Both the position numbers and the translations under genes were made by a program. From JAWLHU01 sp049325315 (lineage in GTDB: Bacteria > Bacillota > Sulfobacillia > Symbiobacteriales > Symbiobacteriaceae): a stretch of DNA of 64,000 nt. The notes under the pieces are model-generated. The model had not been told where the DNA came from. It ran no database searches and was given only the letters and a program-made list of their open reading frames with translations. The first letter of the stretch is position 1. Each line of letters opens with the position of its first letter. This document shows positions 60,221 through 64,000 of this stretch, in pieces. The stretch covers positions 1-64,000 of the forward strand of contig JBMONB010000083.1 of NCBI GenBank assembly GCA_049325315.1, given 5' to 3'.

Positions 60221-60441
60221 AGGAAGCACCTCCTACCCGAATGGACCACCTACTCTTAGCGTACAAGGAGGGGTTCGATCCGTCCTTAGCCCATTCCAAC
60301 CATTCGCAATAGGCATAAGGTATCGTTTTCTCTGTCATATCATGGCGGGGGCTCGGCAGCGGTGTCGGATTTGACAGGTAGATCCTTTTCGTCGATAGTT
60401 AGGGCCATGGGAAGAGAACCAGGGTGGAGGAGGTTGTTCGC

Positions 60442-61845
<1,404 letters not shown>

Positions 61846-61916
61846 ACCTTTTACAGGACCCTTGCCTGAGACTACTCCCTGCACAAGTGATTAAGATAGG
61901 TGGGGAGGTGTTCCCA

Positions 61917-62252
61917 TTGCCCTTTGCCCCGTCATCGAGCGATCTACACCCATTCGACCTGCTCCTCCTGCTCCTGGCGAGCTTTCGGCTCACCCATATC
62001 CTCGTCTTTGATAAGATCGCCGAGCCGATTCGGGAGCGCTTCCCGGGCCACGGGGCCATTGCCTACCTTGTCCGATGCTACTGGTGCGCAGGGGTATGGA
62101 TCTCCGCCGGACTGGTCGCTCTGCGGGTTCTGGTCCCGGCTGCCGGCCGCTGGGTGGTGCTGATCTTCGCCGTGGCCGGTGGGCAGGCTGCGCTCGAGAC
62201 CTTTCTGCAAGGCTGGACCAGGCGCGCCCCGAAACGCAAACCGGAAAGCTAG
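61917..62252 (+). CDS. DUF1360 membrane protein
   Basis: A 111-residue protein with three hydrophobic segments and the DUF1360 hallmarks RLTHILVFDKIAEPIRERF and LVRCYWCAGVWISAGLV. In Bacillus such proteins (YjaZ-adjacent, spore-related in some reports) are small membrane proteins of unknown role. TTG 61917 has GGGGAGGTG at 7 bp. It stands alone. Confidence 0.8.
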   Translation: MPFAPSSSDLHPFDLLLLLLASFRLTHILVFDKIAEPIRERFPGHGAIAYLVRCYWCAGVWISAGLVALRVLVPAAGRWVVLIFAVAGGQAALETFLQGWTRRAPKRKPES

Positions 62253-62270
62253 CCAGGCATGTGTCCGCGC

Positions 62271-62310
62271 AAAAGGCGCCCTTCCGCAAGGGAAGAGCGC
62301 CTTGTTCTTT
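62271..62310. terminator. Terminator after DUF1360 gene / 62324 gene
   Basis: AAGGCGC and GCGCCTT enclose an inner TTCC/GGAA stem; GTTCTTTG follows on the plus strand and TTTTGCGCG on the minus strand. It sits between convergent genes. Confidence 0.75.
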
Positions 62311-62323
62311 GCCTGCCGCGATC

Positions 62324-62794
62324 TCAGTGGGGCGAGGTCGGCTGAAAGCCATGGCTGGCCAACAGGGCCGAAAATAGGTCGGCCTCTGCGGCGTCCTGCT
62401 CTTTCAGGAACTGATCCACCTTCTCCGCATCGAAGAGCGAGTCCGGGAACGAGGTCTGGCACGGCTCCATCTGGAAGGTGTCCGGTTCTTCCCCGTTCGG
62501 GGAGAAGCGAGCCAGAATCGTTCCCTTTCCCCGGCCGGCACTGGCCCTGATTACCCAGCAGAGGTCGGCCTCATCGAGACGGGCCTCATAGTCGGCGGTG
62601 GCAATGCCCGGCTCCCAGAGGGGGGCCTTCGTCTTGTCTGCATCCTCCATGACGGACTGCACAATCCAGCGTGCCGCCTTGGCAACGGGTTCGGCCCGGA
62701 AGGATGGCAGCCACTCCCGCGCCATGGCGCCCGCCACTTTTCTCACCGTCCAACCCTTGGGCATCCGGAACGTTTTCGTGGTACCAACGCTCAA
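62324..62794 (-). CDS. Unknown protein, paralogue of the gene at 54542-55012
   Basis: A 156-residue protein matching the 54542 product over its length (GTTKTFRMPKGWTVRKVAG, AREWLPSFRAEP, APLWEPGIATADYEARLDE, SLFDAEKVDQFL). It is soluble, mixed alpha/beta, and of no family I know. The TTG start 62794 has AGGGAGGGAC. A promoter at 62905-62933 and a leader hairpin ending 53 nt upstream mirror the paralogue. It lies between the DUF1360 gene and a two-component pair; no functional link is evident. Confidence 0.8.
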   Translation of the reverse strand: MSVGTTKTFRMPKGWTVRKVAGAMAREWLPSFRAEPVAKAARWIVQSVMEDADKTKAPLWEPGIATADYEARLDEADLCWVIRASAGRGKGTILARFSPNGEEPDTFQMEPCQTSFPDSLFDAEKVDQFLKEQDAAEADLFSALLASHGFQPTSPH

Positions 62795-62846
62795 GGCTGT
62801 GTCCCTCCCTTTGCGTGAAACCCTGTAAATCTAATAACAGTACATA

Positions 62847-62870
62847 GACCTGGCGCATTCGCACCAGGTC
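62847..62870 (-). promoter_or_regulatory. Leader hairpin of the 62324 gene
   Basis: GACCTGGCGC and GCACCAGGTC form a 10-bp stem (one mismatch) with an ATTC loop, 53 nt ahead of the start codon. It resembles the CCTGG/CCAGG hairpin of the paralogue. Confidence 0.65.
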
Positions 62871-62904
62871 GCTGTCACGATCCACACGTATGCAGGACTC
62901 TTCT

Positions 62905-62933
62905 ATTGTACCCCAGAGTTGCCAATACCACAA
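62905..62933 (-). promoter_or_regulatory. Promoter of the 62324 gene
   Basis: On the minus strand TTGTGG (62928-62933) and TACAAT (62905-62910) are 17 bp apart, giving a leader of about 100 nt. Confidence 0.65.
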
Positions 62934-62990
62934 GGATGAGCGGGCGAGATATCGCGCCCGTTGACCAAATCGACGCCGAAGCGGAACGCT

Positions 62991-63644
62991 TCAGGGATCG
63001 ACCGGCTCCACCAGCCGCCTGATGATCGCCTCCAGCACGGCGGCGGTCCGGGAGGGAACCCCCAGCTTGCCGAGGATACTGCTGAAGTGGCCCTCCACCG
63101 TCCGGACGCTGACGCACAGCCGGGTGGCGATCTCCTTGTTCCGCAGGCCCAGCGCTGCAAGCTGCAAGACCTCCAGTTCCCGCGGGGTCAGCTGTTCGCC
63201 CCGCTCCCGGTCCTCCTCCTGCGCCCGCCGGGTGAGCCGGCGAGCCATGGAGCCCACCAGTGACTGCTGAACTGCCACCTCGCCTCGGTGTACCTTGTGC
63301 ACCGCCTCCAACAGCTCCGAGGCCCGGGCGGTCTTCAGCAGATAGCCCCTGGCCCCCGCCTCCAGGGCGGCCGCCACGAACTCATCGTCATCGTAGGCGG
63401 TCAGCACCAGCACACTGGTTGCCGGGCTGGCCCTGAGGGCCCTGCGGGTCACCTCGACGGCGTTGAGCCCGGGCATACGCATGTCCAAAATCGCCACCTC
63501 GGGCTGAAGCCGTTCAATCAGGGCCAGTGCTTCCGGTCCCGTGCCCGCCTCGGCCACCACTGTCAGCTCGCGGTCCTGGGCAAGGATCCGGCGGGTGCCC
63601 TCCCGCACCAGCCCATGGTCTTCTGCCAGCACAATCCGAATCAT
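62991..63644 (-). CDS. NarL/LuxR-type response regulator
   Basis: A 217-residue regulator: receiver domain with AEDH, phospho-acceptor in ILDMRMPG, Thr in LVLTAYDD and Lys in LLKTA; a LuxR helix-turn-helix (about 148-210) with LTPRELEVLQLAALGLRNKEIATRLCVSVRTVEGH. It pairs with the histidine kinase that overlaps its start by 4 bp. The signal and targets are unknown. Confidence 0.95.
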   Translation of the reverse strand: MIRIVLAEDHGLVREGTRRILAQDRELTVVAEAGTGPEALALIERLQPEVAILDMRMPGLNAVEVTRRALRASPATSVLVLTAYDDDEFVAAALEAGARGYLLKTARASELLEAVHKVHRGEVAVQQSLVGSMARRLTRRAQEEDRERGEQLTPRELEVLQLAALGLRNKEIATRLCVSVRTVEGHFSSILGKLGVPSRTAAVLEAIIRRLVEPVDP

Positions 63645-64000
63645 GCGGTCCCCTCCTGATCCACTGGTACGCCGGGCCTGACCGGCAGGTGGAGCGTCAC
63701 CGTCGTGCCCCGCCCGGGCCGGGACTCAATCTGCAGGTCGCCTCCCAGCAGTTCAGCCCGCTCCTGCATCCCCAAAACGCCAAGGCTCTCGGCGCTGGAG
63801 TTTCCGACCGGCCAACGGCCCATGCCGACCCCATCGTCCCTGACCCGCAAGATGACGCTGTCGGTGCCAAACCGCAGGTCAACGGTGACCAAGCCCGCCT
63901 GGGCGTGCCGCTCCACGTTGCGAATCGCCTCCCGGGCGATCCGATAGAGCGCCAGCTCCCGGTCTTGCTCCAGCCGGACCGGCGCTCCGGCCACCCGCAG
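63641..64000 (-). CDS. NarX/DesK-type sensor histidine kinase (partial)
   Basis: The C-terminal about 120 residues of a kinase that extends beyond the window. It shows the HATPase_c domain of the HisKA_3 class: ALYRIAREAIRNVERHAQAG (N box), VRDDGVGM (G1), GVLGMQERAELLGG (G2) and GRGTTVTLHLPV. It is cut at 64000 and overlaps the response-regulator start (ATGA). Confidence 0.93.
   Translation of the reverse strand: MRVAGAPVRLEQDRELALYRIAREAIRNVERHAQAGLVTVDLRFGTDSVILRVRDDGVGMGRWPVGNSSAESLGVLGMQERAELLGGDLQIESRPGRGTTVTLHLPVRPGVPVDQEGTA

Overview
This window is a GC-rich (roughly two-thirds G+C) bacterial chromosome segment. Ribosome binding sites are strong and purine-rich (GGAGG-like), and GTG and TTG starts are common. 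Gene content is that of a Gram-positive Clostridia/Bacilli-type bacterium: a SigW/RsiW-like ECF pair, pyruvate kinase with the extra C-terminal PEP-utilising domain, a proofreading-deficient PolA, CtaA, YetF-like DUF421 and FmdB. The mix looks most like Symbiobacterium and relatives; that assignment is inference from memory of the families, not from a search. The sequence is from a draft scaffold: one run of exactly 100 Ns is present and is flanked by an exact 127-bp duplication that looks like an unmerged contig overlap.

Layout. 1-4.3 kb: heavy-metal chaperone, a small sirohaem reductase-like protein, a Fur/Zur-box-controlled unknown gene with rpsD behind it, a cupredoxin, a DUF457 membrane protein and an FmdB zinc ribbon. 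4.4-8.7 kb: a 1125-residue STAND/TPR/SARP regulator divergent from a 41-codon secreted-peptide gene and an HD-GYP gene. 9.1-12.1 kb: a TyrR-like sigma-54 activator, tandem operator sites, a -24/-12 promoter and methionine gamma-lyase. 12.1-17.6 kb: DUF421 and partner, an MFS transporter, aspartase and three small unknown genes. 17.6-24.9 kb: a TGTAATC-type repeat element, YVTN propeller and purine nucleoside phosphorylase, then a glycolytic run (DUF2007-like gene, pfkA, pyk), a thioesterase and an Mrp/ApbC ATPase. 25-30 kb: a cNMP-AAA+-patatin fusion with an unknown partner, a DUF885 peptidase and an AIM24 protein. 30-37.8 kb: DUF5995, a small basic protein, a response regulator/hybrid-length histidine kinase operon, tRNA-Leu(CAA), ECF sigma and anti-sigma, and a SIMPL protein. 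37.9-43.2 kb: polA-mutM-unknown-coaE-lytic transglycosylase-small membrane protein, one tight operon. 43.3-47.8 kb: alpha/beta hydrolase, tRNA-Leu(GAG), and a DUF4418/FtsX/ATPase/FtsX export operon. 48.6-54.3 kb: secreted subtilase, unknown membrane protein and a DUF255 thioredoxin-like protein. 54.5-64 kb: two paralogous unknown genes with matching leader hairpins, an RRM protein, a stand-alone IF-1, PpnP, CtaA, an AadA-like nucleotidyltransferase with an apparent CTG start, the broken ParB-like ORF at the gap, a ferredoxin, fumarase, DUF1360 and a NarL/NarX two-component pair cut by the window end.

The most unusual items are the regulator/secreted-peptide/HD-GYP module (7.7-8.7 kb), the triple-domain patatin fusion (25.1-26.9 kb), the complete sigma-54 circuit for methionine gamma-lyase (9.2-12.1 kb), the paired unknown genes with matching leaders (54.5 and 62.3 kb), and the spurious assembly gap at 59.1 kb. 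No CRISPR array, prophage, rRNA or intact transposase gene was seen.
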